Origin: UBA2033 sp035345875
Lineage (GTDB): Bacteria; Spirochaetota; Leptospiria; Leptospirales; Leptospiraceae
Assembly: GCA_035345875.1 (NCBI GenBank)
Contig: DAORDH010000022.1
Coordinates: 23,176-87,175 of the forward strand
Reading direction: 5' to 3'
Length of the DNA: 64,000 nt
In this document: positions 52,267 through 62,078 of the stretch, piece after piece
Position numbering within the stretch: position 1 is the first letter of the stretch
How the letters are laid out: every line of letters starts with the position of its first letter
Notes under the pieces: generated by a model
Told to the model about the DNA's origin: nothing
Database searches by the model: none
The model's input: the letters and a program-made list of their open reading frames with translations, nothing else
Made by a program: the position numbers and the translations under genes

Positions 52267-53186
52267 TTTTTTATTTCCTCGTTTTTAATAAAATTGATAT
52301 TTGCATTGTCTTTTTTAAATTCTGCCTTTTCTCCAATTTTTAAAAGCCTTATTCTTTCTTTTTTGCCAGATTTTTCCAAGGCTTCTAAAATCATTTCTCT
52401 TTCGCTTCCACCTCTTCTGTAAAAAGTGCTGTGGTGAATTGGAATCATGTATTTTGCATTTAAGTCCTGAAAGATTTGCACTGCTCCGAATGGATTTACA
52501 TGAACAGAATTTCCAAATCCACCACCTGTGATCCAGCTTGCAGGACCAACTGGTATGAGCGCAATATCAATGTTATATGCTTTTCCAATTAATTTAAAGA
52601 TTGAGTCATCATATCCTGTATCCCCACCAAAGAAAACTGTTACGCCTTTATATTCTATAATATATCCAGTATAAGGTTCCCCATCCCAGAAATTGTCCAA
52701 AAGCCATCGTCCACCAAAATGTTTTACTGGTATTGCGGTAATTTTAACTCCATCTAAATTGAATTCTTTCATGTTTTCAACACTGATAACATTCTCAAAT
52801 AACGCATCTGGTATGTATGTAATTCCACCACTTGGGGCTAATATGTGTTTGCTCCCAATTAGTTTTCGTAGAGAAGGTTGATCTAGATGGTCAAAATGTG
52901 TATGTGAAATTAAAACAAAGTCAACTTTTTCAAGTTTTTCTAGATCAATTCCTGGTTCAATAAAACGCTTAACGACAATTCCTGTATGAGAACTAAAGTT
53001 TGGATCTGTGATGACCCATTTATCAAAGAATCTGATTAAAACAGTCGCATGTCCTATCCAATAAAATTCCAGTTTTTCAGGACTATTGATTTTTTGTGGT
53101 GCGGGAAAGTAATTTGGTTTAATAGTTTTATAAAAGAGAGTGCATGAAGATAAAGTGAAAATACATATAAGAATGAATCGAATCAT
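52263..53186 (-). CDS. MBL-fold hydrolase lipoprotein (NAPE-PLD/UlaG-like)
   Basis: Lipoprotein metallo-beta-lactamase fold hydrolase. The ATG at 53186 is chosen over a TTG at 53195 because it gives the signal MIRFILICIFTLSSC with the lipobox Cys at 15. Metal motif SHTHFDHLDQPS (HxHxDH), later GGDTGYDD and PIHHSTFYRRGGSERE. Close in style to N-acyl-phosphatidylethanolamine phospholipase D and UlaG groups, so a phospholipid or amide substrate is possible. It overlaps the acyl-CoA ligase gene by 4 bases, suggesting released fatty acid is then activated; that is inference. Confidence 0.82.
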   Translation of the reverse strand: MIRFILICIFTLSSCTLFYKTIKPNYFPAPQKINSPEKLEFYWIGHATVLIRFFDKWVITDPNFSSHTGIVVKRFIEPGIDLEKLEKVDFVLISHTHFDHLDQPSLRKLIGSKHILAPSGGITYIPDALFENVISVENMKEFNLDGVKITAIPVKHFGGRWLLDNFWDGEPYTGYIIEYKGVTVFFGGDTGYDDSIFKLIGKAYNIDIALIPVGPASWITGGGFGNSVHVNPFGAVQIFQDLNAKYMIPIHHSTFYRRGGSEREMILEALEKSGKKERIRLLKIGEKAEFKKDNANINFIKNEEIKK

Positions 53187-53282
53187 ATAAACCAATTCAA
53201 TGAATTAAAAAAAGCAACGCAATCAATTAATAAATAAAAACAAAATTCTTGCTATTTTTTGTGGTTTAATTTTTCTATTTTT

Positions 53283-54563
53283 ATGTCCGAAAAACACAAA
53301 GCAGCAATATCTACTTATAAGAAAATATATAAAACCTTCATAGTAACAGTTATTTTATTAATCGTTTCGAGTCAGGCAATTACTCAGTTTTTTATCTATT
53401 CCCAAAAATTTGATTCGAATCGAATCAATATTGCTGGTCGTCAGAGAATGCTTTCACAAAACATTGCTAAAACAATTTTAAAAATTCATTTAGATCAAAA
53501 TAATCCGGACGCAAATGATTTATCTGAGCTAGAAAATTTAAAAAATCTTTTTATGACATCTGATTATGTGATTCAAAATGGAAGTAAAAGTTTGAATATC
53601 GATGCGAATCAGAATGATTTAGCACAACAATTATTTAAATCAAATAAACCTCATTTTGATCAAATTATATTGGTTGCTAATACGCTCCTACAAGACAAAA
53701 AAATCGATAAAGATAAGATAAAGACTTTGTTTGAATCAGAGAAAGAATTTTTAAAAAATATGGATTTGATTGTAACTGCTTTTAATGAAGAAAGTATTAA
53801 AAAGTCAACTCGGCTTCAAATCATTGAGTCTCTACTCGCCATTTTTGCTGTAATTATTATTTTGATCGAGATTGGTGTATTATATCGACCTTTGATTCAA
53901 ACATTAATTAAGGACAATGAGGAACTAAGTAAACAAAAGAAAAATTTAGAAGAATTTTCTTTTGTGTTATCTCACAAATTAAGAAAGCATGTAGCAAACT
54001 TATTGGGTTTGATGAATTCGATAAATCCAAATAATTTATTAGAGATTCGAGAATACTTTCAATATGTAAGACAGTCTGTTTATGAACTTGATACCGTTAG
54101 TCGCGAATTAGGTGATAAAGCAACTCCGTATGATTTAAAAATAGATATGAACTCGATAACGATTGATTCGACAAAGAGATTTGAAACTATTGAAACACTT
54201 AAAACTATTCTGCTGATCGATGATGATAAAATAACAAATATTTTAACAAAGAGAATTTTAGTTCAATACAATCCTCAAATCAAGGTAGATACATTTACAA
54301 ATCCATACGAGGGTCTTCGTTTTCTTGAAAAGTTAAAAGAAAACAAAGGAGAGTTTCCAATTGTATTTCTTGATATAACTATGCCCGAAATGACTGGTTG
54401 GGAATTTTTAGATAAACTGGCTGGTTTAAATATTAATCCTCCTGTTTATATACTAACGTCTTCTATTGATAGGAGAGATATTGAAAGAGCTCGTGTTTAT
54501 AAGAATGTAAAGTCATTCTTAACCAAACCTCTTACATCTGAGAAAATGCCTACAATACTATGA
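53283..54563 (+). CDS. PilJ sensor / DHp helix / receiver signalling protein
   Basis: Membrane signalling protein. The ATG at 53283 is preferred; a TTG eight codons earlier is possible. TM1 about 14-36, a PilJ-type nitrate/nitrite-like sensor domain with INIAGRQRMLSQNIAKTILK, TM2 about 185-205, coiled coil, a HisKA-like helix FSFVLSHKLRKHVANLLGLM (His231), then no ATPase domain; after a 50-residue linker comes a receiver (LLIDDD, Asp364 in IVFLDITMPEMTG, Lys in FLTKPLTSEKM). The phospho-histidine must come from another kinase, or be vestigial. It overlaps vanW-like by 4 bases. Confidence 0.83.
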   Translation: MSEKHKAAISTYKKIYKTFIVTVILLIVSSQAITQFFIYSQKFDSNRINIAGRQRMLSQNIAKTILKIHLDQNNPDANDLSELENLKNLFMTSDYVIQNGSKSLNIDANQNDLAQQLFKSNKPHFDQIILVANTLLQDKKIDKDKIKTLFESEKEFLKNMDLIVTAFNEESIKKSTRLQIIESLLAIFAVIIILIEIGVLYRPLIQTLIKDNEELSKQKKNLEEFSFVLSHKLRKHVANLLGLMNSINPNNLLEIREYFQYVRQSVYELDTVSRELGDKATPYDLKIDMNSITIDSTKRFETIETLKTILLIDDDKITNILTKRILVQYNPQIKVDTFTNPYEGLRFLEKLKENKGEFPIVFLDITMPEMTGWEFLDKLAGLNINPPVYILTSSIDRRDIERARVYKNVKSFLTKPLTSEKMPTIL

Positions 54564-55249
54564 AATATTTTTTGATTCTTCTAGCTTGGGGAATATTTGG
54601 ATTAGCCGCAGATGAAGAGATATTGATCCAGAGGTTTTCAACTTTAGTAGAAAAGCAAAATTCGGATGTAAAAAAAAATATAGCTTTAGCAGTTGAGAAA
54701 TTAAATGGCTATAAAATTGAGCCTAATTCTACGTTTTCTTTTAGTGATATAGTTGGAGAAGCATCGATTCAAAATGGCTTCGTAGCTGGAAGAGTTTTTT
54801 ATTGGAATGAGGCTATCTACGAGCCTGGAGGAGGGCTTTGTCAAGTTTCTTCTACCGTATTTAATTTACTCTTATTGAGTGGATTTGTAATCAAAGAAAG
54901 GCATAAGCATAGTCAACCGGTAAGCTATGTTCCGATGGGTCTAGATGCTACTATTTTCTACGGTAAGAAAAATTTAAGAATGCAAAATCCTCACTCACAG
55001 TCCTTTCGGTTGGTTGCCGAGATCACAGATTCAACTCTCACCTTCTCTTTATATGGGAATCAAGAGTTATTGGAGAAATATGAGTTGGAAACAGAAGAAG
55101 AGGAGCATGAATTACCAATTTTAAAAAAAGAAAAATCTTATCGAAATGCATACACTGTATCTGTTTTTAGAAAAAAATACAGAGGTGAAAATTTGCTTGA
55201 AACTTCTTTACTCTATAAGGATTTTATACCTGCTGTCTATTTCAAATAA
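54560..55249 (+). CDS. VanW family protein
   Basis: Exported protein with signal peptide (1-17, GLAADE). The VanW core is about 50-165: NGYKIEPNSTFSFSDIVGEA, PGGGLCQVSSTVFNLLLLSG (family hallmark) and VPMGLDATIFYG with KNLRMQNPHSQSF. 229 residues. VanW is linked to glycopeptide resistance clusters in Gram-positives but its function is unknown; a cell-wall role is likely. It overlaps the upstream sensor gene (ATGA). The C-terminal region is charged. Confidence 0.9.
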   Translation: MKYFLILLAWGIFGLAADEEILIQRFSTLVEKQNSDVKKNIALAVEKLNGYKIEPNSTFSFSDIVGEASIQNGFVAGRVFYWNEAIYEPGGGLCQVSSTVFNLLLLSGFVIKERHKHSQPVSYVPMGLDATIFYGKKNLRMQNPHSQSFRLVAEITDSTLTFSLYGNQELLEKYELETEEEEHELPILKKEKSYRNAYTVSVFRKKYRGENLLETSLLYKDFIPAVYFK

Positions 55250-55283
55250 TGAAGTGGCTGTAAATCTAAATTTTGAGTTTTTC

Positions 55284-55649
55284 ATGCAAATAGATGATGA
55301 AGATCGATTAACACTAAAAGAAGAGGAGGATGTTACCTTTATTCAAATCAAGGGTAATATTGATCTTTATACAACTCCCGAGTTAAAAGATGCATTTGAT
55401 AAATTAAATTTATCGCAGAAAAATAAAATCATCATTGATTTGCTCAATGTCAATTTCATAGATTCTTCTGGGCTTGGTATTTTAGTAACACAAGCACTCT
55501 ACCTACAAAAAAGAAAATTAGTCTTAAAATTTATCAATGTCAATTCCACTATCAGTCATGTTTTTTCTTTAGGTGGGTTTACTCGTTCTTTCAAACGTTT
55601 TTCAGATAAAGAAGAAGCAATGAATAGCACATGGGAATTTGGAGTTTAA
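55284..55649 (+). CDS. STAS-domain anti-sigma factor antagonist
   Basis: Partner-switching antagonist of the SpoIIAA/RsbV type. The ATG at 55284 gives MQIDDEDRLTLKEEEDVTFI, the usual beginning of a STAS domain; longer in-frame reading from 55146 lies inside the VanW gene. Seen: IQIKGNIDLYTTPELKDAFD, INLLN-like strand IIIDLLNVNFIDSSGLGIL with the phosphorylatable Ser. 121 residues, standard. It could be dephosphorylated by the SpoIIE phosphatases at 39206 and 45731. Cotranscribed with its neighbours. Confidence 0.9.
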   Translation: MQIDDEDRLTLKEEEDVTFIQIKGNIDLYTTPELKDAFDKLNLSQKNKIIIDLLNVNFIDSSGLGILVTQALYLQKRKLVLKFINVNSTISHVFSLGGFTRSFKRFSDKEEAMNSTWEFGV

Positions 55650-56215
55650 TAGTTTCATTTTTTCTCACACTCACTCTTTGGGGAGAGGAAACAGCTCTCT
55701 CAGAATGGAAAAAATTTTCTAAAACGAAAGCCTCTGAGGAACTAATGGAGTTTATCCGCTGTTCCGCCACTGAAGAACTACAATTAAAGAATTGCGATCA
55801 TCCAATTCCAGAGACTCCCCCGTTTTTTGGGGAATTAGGTCTTTTTATTACGATTGTAAATAAAGGAAAAGTGCGAGGCTGCTTTGGCGCATTTCGACAT
55901 AAAAATACACAGATCACAAATGTTTTACAGGACTATATCAGAGGTGCACTGAGACAGGATCCAAGATATCCTCCTTTGGAAATAGAAGAATTAAAAACAG
56001 CTTATTTTATTTTAACGATAGCGGACTCGCCCGCACCAGTAGCGGATACGGAGAGTATACCGCTTGGACGATATGGTGTTTTATTAACAAAGGAAAATGG
56101 GCAGGGCGTTGTTTATGTGCCTGGAGAAATCAAATCTCATTCTAGTTTGAAAAGAATTATGCAAAAAGAAAAAATTCAAGATGTTAGTATATTTAAAGCA
56201 ATTTTAATTCGTTAA
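55631..56215 (+). CDS. Exported AMMECR1-domain protein
   Basis: 194 residues, with a signal peptide (about 1-20, LIVSFFLTLTLW). The AMMECR1 fold is marked by LFITIVNKGKVRGCFGAFRH, then GALRQDPRYPPLEIEEL and later GVLLTKENGQGVVYVPGE. In bacteria and archaea this domain often accompanies a MEMO1-like partner; no such partner is visible here. It overlaps the STAS gene by 19 bases and precedes the A2M gene by 13 bases. Export is unusual; most AMMECR1 proteins are cytoplasmic. Confidence 0.85.
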   Translation: MGIWSLIVSFFLTLTLWGEETALSEWKKFSKTKASEELMEFIRCSATEELQLKNCDHPIPETPPFFGELGLFITIVNKGKVRGCFGAFRHKNTQITNVLQDYIRGALRQDPRYPPLEIEELKTAYFILTIADSPAPVADTESIPLGRYGVLLTKENGQGVVYVPGEIKSHSSLKRIMQKEKIQDVSIFKAILIR

Positions 56216-56228
56216 GAGGGAGAATAGT

Positions 56229-59200
56229 ATGTTCGGAAGACTAAGATTTTATCTAAGATTTATGGCTCGATTCAAAAGTTCGAATGCCGCTAATCAGAAT
56301 AACGTATCCATGAGTAATGACAAAAAATTAGGATCTTTTGATAAGCCAAAGAGAGGTAAATTCAAATTTGCCCCACATGTCTCGAAACTATTTACTGGCT
56401 TTTTCGGGCATTCTTTCTCTAGAGGATCCAAGAGATCTAATCAGCAGAATCTATTTCGTAATATTTTGGTTGGTAGTAATTCAAATCCAATGAGTGTTTA
56501 TTGGTCTTTAATCCACTCTAAACTTTGCGCACAACGTCTTATCTTGAGTAAGATATTATTAGTATTATTGACATACAGCATTTATCCGCAAGAGAATAAA
56601 CTGAATTTAGAAGAGAATTTTACTTCTAAGAATTATTATGATGGTTATGTATTAGATACAAAAACAAAGTTAGGGATTGAAAATGCTACTGTTGAAATGA
56701 AAAATCAGAATTTAGGAGTTGGATATTATTCCGTTAAGACTGATAAAAAAGGATATTTTCAAATTAAAGACTTTATCCCAGAAATTAATTATCAAATCAC
56801 AATTCAAGCAGATGGGTTTGTAAATTTCAGTGCAAGCAATCTCCTTTTCGTAACAAAAGACAAGCCTAAGTATTTTTTGCAAAAGGAGGGAATTTTATAT
56901 GGAGTTGTAAAAGACTCTCGTGGTAAAAATTTAGAAGGAGTAGAAGTAAAGATTCAATCTGAAAATTATTCTCTTCCTAGAAGATCAAACACAGTAATAA
57001 CGAACGCAAAGGGTTTTTATAAATTTGAAAAATTAAGTGAAGGGCCTTATTCTGTAAGTTTTGAAAAGTCAGGAAGGATTGGAGAAACTGCTAAAATAAA
57101 AAAACTGAAATCAGGCGAAAAGTTTCATTTGCCCATGAGGCTTTTTAACAATGCGTCTGTTTCGGGGACAGTTTTAATTGATGGGCTTAATGTTCCTGCG
57201 ATTGGAATGAATGTGGTCTTATCCTCTCTACGTGCTACTCATAGTGCATCTACTTTTTCCAATGGAGAATTTAGAATCGAAGACATTAAGCCAGGAACCT
57301 ATAAGTTGAAATTATCCCATCGTGGATTTCATGAAATAGAAAAGGAAAATATCGTAATCACAGAAGGAAAGGATTTTGAAAAATTAAGTTTTATTGCAAA
57401 GCCGAAAGAGCCTGAGATTACAGTCAGCACTAACCGTTATGTGTTTTCTCCCGCCGATAAAATCCAATTTGATCTCAGAACATTTCGTATTGAGAAAGTG
57501 AATATTAAAATTTATAAAGTTCCAGAAAAAGAGCAGGCGGAAATGCTTCTTTTACAGGATGCAAATAAATTAAATCCGGTTGATCGAAAGTTTCAATTGA
57601 TAACTGAATGGGAAGAAAACATGCGAAACTTTCAACTCTATGACTGGAATTATATGCAATTAAATCTTAAGGATAAGCTACCAACGGCTACCTATTTAAT
57701 TTCTGTAGTGGGGGAAGATAAGAAATACTATGCGAATAAATTTTTTAGTGTAACGTCAGTTGGTATTGTAGTCAAGAGATCTCTTGATTCTGTATTTGTT
57801 TATGCCAGTGATTTAATTTCTAATCTACCAATGGGTGGCGCGAAATTCTATTTTTATGAAGAAATACCACCAGTGAATGAAAAGAAAAAGACAGAAGAAG
57901 GGGCAGTAAGCACCGAATCTGAGTCTTACAGTTCAGAAGGAGGCACTGAGGATTATTACACTTATGAAGTAGATAAACCATCCTCTATCACAGGTTATAA
58001 TTTTAAATTGATTTATGAAGGTCTTGCTGATGAATCTGGAACCTATCAATACAAGGCAAAGAACGAGAAGAATATCTTAGTAGTTGCATCTGGTTTAGAT
58101 GGAAGTAATGCATTCTCGGAAACTGGAAAGCCTAAATCGTATTTAAGTGAGAAAAATAAATTCTTTATTTATACAGAAAGACCTGTTTATCGAGTAGGTG
58201 ATTCTATATTTTTTAAAATCATTGGTAAAAAAAGCGACGGTAAGTTTTTACCCGATGCAAGAGTAAAATTAAATTATAAAATTACAAGTCCCGATGGCGA
58301 GACAATTGAAACAAAGGATATTGAGCTAGATGATTGGGGGACTTATAGCGGCGAGTTTATTTCTAAAAACCAAGATGCTCTCGGTGAGTATGGAATTAAT
58401 GTTAGCAAGGACAAATCAGAGTTATCCGCTGGGTCAGCTTATTTTTATATAGAACAATATCGAAAGCCAGAATACAAAGTAGAAGTAACACCGGCGGAAA
58501 ATGCCTATGTAAATGGAGAGACAGCAGAGTTTAAAGTAGAGGCAAAGTATTTTTTTGGAGCACCACTTGCGAATGCAAATATGAGCTTTCGAATCTATGA
58601 AAATAAACTAAGAGATACGAATACAACTTACTGGTGGGAAGAAGAATATGAAGCAAATACAACATACAATCAGATTCGAATGGAGGGAGATAAGGAACTA
58701 AATGAAAACGGTCTTGCTGTTTTAAAATATAAACTAGGAAATTACCCCTATGATAGAGAAATAACTTTAGAAGCAACTGTAACCGATAAGTCTAACGTTT
58801 CTATCACTTCTAGAAAAACAATTACTGTGGGAAGAGGAAAGTTTTATATTAAGATCAATCCAGTAAATAGCTTCTTTTATACAAAGGATAAAAAAGAATT
58901 TGAAATAAAAACTCTTGATTATGAAGGAAAGCCTGTCAGTGCAAATGTAACTTTACAATTTTTCCCTTTTATTTGGAAGCCTTGGCAGAGAGTCTATATG
59001 CATGCAGATAAGCCTGTCTTTATTCAAAAAATCAGCACCGATGAGAAAGGAATTTATAAGCTAGAATTGAATAATGAATTAGCGACTGCAGGAGAATTTG
59101 ATATTGTTGCTACTTCTCAAGACAGCATGCAAAATCAAATCACAGCATCTCGTGTTGTTTGGCTTTATTCAGGAACTAACGATCGATTGGAGTCAAAGTT

Positions 59201-61901
59201 TAAGAATATTGAATTGACATTAGATAAGAATGCAATTGATAAACCTGGAGAAATCACAGTTTTACTAAAAAGTAAATTTGTAGATAATTTTGTTTGTGTT
59301 ACTTTAGAAGGAAGAGATATCTATGACAGAAAAGTAGTAAAGATGGAAGGAAATTTACAGGCAGTCAAATTAAATATAAAACCTGAATATGCTCCAAATC
59401 TATTTATCACTGCTACCATGCAAAAAAATAGAGCGTTATACACTACAAGTCAAAGTCTTGAATTTCCTCATGTAGATACTCGTGTGATGATAAAAGTAAA
59501 AACAGACAAAGAAAAATATTTACCTAGAGAGACCATAAAAGTAGAAATAACAGCTCAAAATGAGGAAGGAAAACCTATAGAGGGAGATTTTTCCCTTGGT
59601 GCAGTGGATGAAGCAATCTATCAAATTCGTCCAGATCATACGAGAGCAATGAATCCATTTTTCTATTCAAAAATTTCAAATTGGGTTTCTACAAATTATT
59701 CCTATCCGATGACACTTCTAGCAGGGACTACAAAAGATGGTAAAGATTTGATTCGGGAAGTTTTTAAAGACACTGCGTTTTGGAAGCCAGATTTAAGAAC
59801 AGATAAAAATGGAAAGGCGTTTATTCAATTTGAAGTGCCAGATAATTTAACAGAATGGAGACTAACGCTTAGAGGTCATGATAAAGAAGGTAGGGTTGGA
59901 GAGACTGTAAGTTCAGTTCTAGTGACTCAGGATTTGGTTGCTCGAATCGCAAAGCCTCGTTTTTTTACTGAATCAGACCGTATCAGTGTGATTGGAATTG
60001 TAAATAATAATTCGAAAGAGGGAATGCCCGAGATTAAAACTGAAATGCTAGTTAATGAGAAAGAGATAAAGCCAGAGGAGAAAGACAAAATAAGTCTACC
60101 TCCTTTTGGAGCATCTAAACAACATTATCCGCTTGTAGTTCCCGAAACGGATTCTATGAAATTGCAGTTTAGAGCAAGTGCAAATGAAAAAGCAAAGGAT
60201 GCGATTTTACATAAAGTTCCAATTTATAAGAATGGAATTGCATTTAAAATTTCAGAGCAGGGTGATATGACAGAGAACACAGTTGTTCAGTTAAGGCCTG
60301 CAAAACCTGACAAAAATATTTCTGCTCATGCAGAGGAACTATCGATTTCTTTGAATCCTAGTCCAGTAGAGAAAATCTGTGCAGCAAGAGACTTTTTAGC
60401 AGATTATCCTTATGGATGTGTCGAACAAACTTTGAATCGATTTTTGCCTGCTGTGGAAATTTGGAATCTTAACCAAGCTAAAAAACTTCCTTCCATAAAA
60501 GATGATCCAAATCTAGAAAAGAAAGTAATAGAGGGGATCAAACGACTATCTGAAATGCAAAACGATGATGGAAGTTGGGGTTGGTGGAGTGGTGATGTTG
60601 GCAATGAATTTTTAACTGCCTATGTTATGTATGGGATGAAGCGTGTATCGGTTTTACACATCGATCAAAATGCAGTTCAAAAAGGTAAGACTGCATTGAC
60701 TAGAATGCTCTCTAATCCGCAGAGTATGGAGGATGATGCAAGAGCTTATCTATTATTTGTAGGAAGTCTTTACGATATTTGGAGTCCTTCTTCTTATGAA
60801 AAATTGATAAAGAAGGATGACGTTAGTGCTTATGCAAAATCATTTTTAATTCGAGCACTTGTAAATCTATCTCCAAAAGCATTTACAAAAGATGGAGAAA
60901 AAATTGTAAGTGAACTAAAGAAGCAAATTCCAATTCTTGTAGAGAGACTGAAATCCTCTCATAAGAATGACAAAAGAGGAATCTATTATGATCATTCAGA
61001 GGAAACGTATTATAGTTGGCAGGGTGGTTCTACAGAAGTATCGGCTCATGTGCTATCTGCCTTGTTAGAAGCAGACGATAAGTCTGCTATAACTGCCAAT
61101 CTTATGAGTTCAATTCAAAAAAGAGGAAGTGGTGGATACTGGAATTCTACAAAGGAGACAGCGACTGTAATTTCTGCCATTACATCTTATCTAGATAAAA
61201 AAGGAGCGAATTTCTCTTCGAAAGGAAAAGTGGATTTTTCACTCAATGGGAAACCTCTTACTTCTATAGAATATGATACGAGTAAGAGTGATCGGGAGTT
61301 GAAGAAAATGATTCCAATAAAGGAATCTAAAGATGAATATACAATAGCCGCAACAGGAACTAAGTCTTCTGATTTAAGTTTTGATTTATCTTTGAAAGGA
61401 TTTTTGAAATTTAAAGACAATGATACAAATAGTCAGGCTACGCAGACAAGTATAGACTCATTGCGAAATGGATTAAAAGTTAAAAGAGGATTTTATTCGA
61501 TCAAAAGAATTCGGGATTTGAATAACCAAGAATATTTTGTTCCACATCCATTAGTGCAACGTAAATTGCAAGTCGGGGAAGAGCTTTTAGTAAAAGTCCA
61601 ATTTAAAGCGGATAAGGATTATGAGTATCTCATGTTAGAGGACTTTTTACCTTCTGGATTTGAAGTAACAAAGACAGATGCTTATGAGGGAAGAGTTTAT
61701 TATACACATTCAGAAAGAAGAGATGAAAAAATGGTTTTCTTTTTTAATAAATTAAAGAAGGGCAAGGTTTATGAATTGGCTTATATGATTCGTGCTGAGT
61801 TGCCTGGTGTGTTCAATGTAAAACCAGCTCGAATGGAATGTATGTATGCACCCGAAATACAAGGTTTTAGTCTTCCTGAAAAACTCACTGTAGAAAAATG
61901 A
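56229..61901 (+). CDS. Alpha-2-macroglobulin family protein with thioester
   Basis: Large envelope protein of 1890 residues, probably a periplasmic protease trap or protector. Start chosen by GGGAG 8 bases upstream. Residues 1-105 are basic and soluble; a hydrophobic segment follows (LSKILLVLLTYSIYP, about 108-122), so an inner-membrane anchor. Three carboxypeptidase-regulatory-like Ig domains (about 135-395), MG and bait-type domains, the A2M core (FKDTAFWKPDLRTDKNGKAF, about 1170) and thioester motif YGCVEQT (Cys1397-Gln1400), alpha-toroid helices, C-terminal beta domain. No pbpC gene is adjacent, unlike many bacterial A2Ms. Operon-final gene. Confidence 0.92.
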   Translation: MFGRLRFYLRFMARFKSSNAANQNNVSMSNDKKLGSFDKPKRGKFKFAPHVSKLFTGFFGHSFSRGSKRSNQQNLFRNILVGSNSNPMSVYWSLIHSKLCAQRLILSKILLVLLTYSIYPQENKLNLEENFTSKNYYDGYVLDTKTKLGIENATVEMKNQNLGVGYYSVKTDKKGYFQIKDFIPEINYQITIQADGFVNFSASNLLFVTKDKPKYFLQKEGILYGVVKDSRGKNLEGVEVKIQSENYSLPRRSNTVITNAKGFYKFEKLSEGPYSVSFEKSGRIGETAKIKKLKSGEKFHLPMRLFNNASVSGTVLIDGLNVPAIGMNVVLSSLRATHSASTFSNGEFRIEDIKPGTYKLKLSHRGFHEIEKENIVITEGKDFEKLSFIAKPKEPEITVSTNRYVFSPADKIQFDLRTFRIEKVNIKIYKVPEKEQAEMLLLQDANKLNPVDRKFQLITEWEENMRNFQLYDWNYMQLNLKDKLPTATYLISVVGEDKKYYANKFFSVTSVGIVVKRSLDSVFVYASDLISNLPMGGAKFYFYEEIPPVNEKKKTEEGAVSTESESYSSEGGTEDYYTYEVDKPSSITGYNFKLIYEGLADESGTYQYKAKNEKNILVVASGLDGSNAFSETGKPKSYLSEKNKFFIYTERPVYRVGDSIFFKIIGKKSDGKFLPDARVKLNYKITSPDGETIETKDIELDDWGTYSGEFISKNQDALGEYGINVSKDKSELSAGSAYFYIEQYRKPEYKVEVTPAENAYVNGETAEFKVEAKYFFGAPLANANMSFRIYENKLRDTNTTYWWEEEYEANTTYNQIRMEGDKELNENGLAVLKYKLGNYPYDREITLEATVTDKSNVSITSRKTITVGRGKFYIKINPVNSFFYTKDKKEFEIKTLDYEGKPVSANVTLQFFPFIWKPWQRVYMHADKPVFIQKISTDEKGIYKLELNNELATAGEFDIVATSQDSMQNQITASRVVWLYSGTNDRLESKFKNIELTLDKNAIDKPGEITVLLKSKFVDNFVCVTLEGRDIYDRKVVKMEGNLQAVKLNIKPEYAPNLFITATMQKNRALYTTSQSLEFPHVDTRVMIKVKTDKEKYLPRETIKVEITAQNEEGKPIEGDFSLGAVDEAIYQIRPDHTRAMNPFFYSKISNWVSTNYSYPMTLLAGTTKDGKDLIREVFKDTAFWKPDLRTDKNGKAFIQFEVPDNLTEWRLTLRGHDKEGRVGETVSSVLVTQDLVARIAKPRFFTESDRISVIGIVNNNSKEGMPEIKTEMLVNEKEIKPEEKDKISLPPFGASKQHYPLVVPETDSMKLQFRASANEKAKDAILHKVPIYKNGIAFKISEQGDMTENTVVQLRPAKPDKNISAHAEELSISLNPSPVEKICAARDFLADYPYGCVEQTLNRFLPAVEIWNLNQAKKLPSIKDDPNLEKKVIEGIKRLSEMQNDDGSWGWWSGDVGNEFLTAYVMYGMKRVSVLHIDQNAVQKGKTALTRMLSNPQSMEDDARAYLLFVGSLYDIWSPSSYEKLIKKDDVSAYAKSFLIRALVNLSPKAFTKDGEKIVSELKKQIPILVERLKSSHKNDKRGIYYDHSEETYYSWQGGSTEVSAHVLSALLEADDKSAITANLMSSIQKRGSGGYWNSTKETATVISAITSYLDKKGANFSSKGKVDFSLNGKPLTSIEYDTSKSDRELKKMIPIKESKDEYTIAATGTKSSDLSFDLSLKGFLKFKDNDTNSQATQTSIDSLRNGLKVKRGFYSIKRIRDLNNQEYFVPHPLVQRKLQVGEELLVKVQFKADKDYEYLMLEDFLPSGFEVTKTDAYEGRVYYTHSERRDEKMVFFFNKLKKGKVYELAYMIRAELPGVFNVKPARMECMYAPEIQGFSLPEKLTVEK

Positions 61902-61938
61902 CGTTGTGCAGTATAGCCCAAGTTGCCGACAGGTGATT

Positions 61939-62071
61939 CTGTCAAATTAAGGATTTTCAGGCAGGAAGGGCACGAAGACTCACGAAGTGAATAAAGAATA
62001 AGCCTTCTCTTTTCTTCGTGTTCTCTGTGCTCTTTCTGGTTAATTCTTTTTCATTTCTCTTCACTTGACAG
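61939..62071 (-). repeat. 133 bp MITE-like element, copy B
   Basis: Begins CTGTCAAATTAAGGATTTTC and ends AGAGAAGTGA-type TTCACTTGACAG, so both ends are CTGTCAA-(A/G)T-(T/G)AAG inverted. It matches copy A on the opposite strand almost without gaps, with about three quarters or more bases the same by eye. Confidence 0.75.
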
Positions 62072-62078
62072 CATTAGC

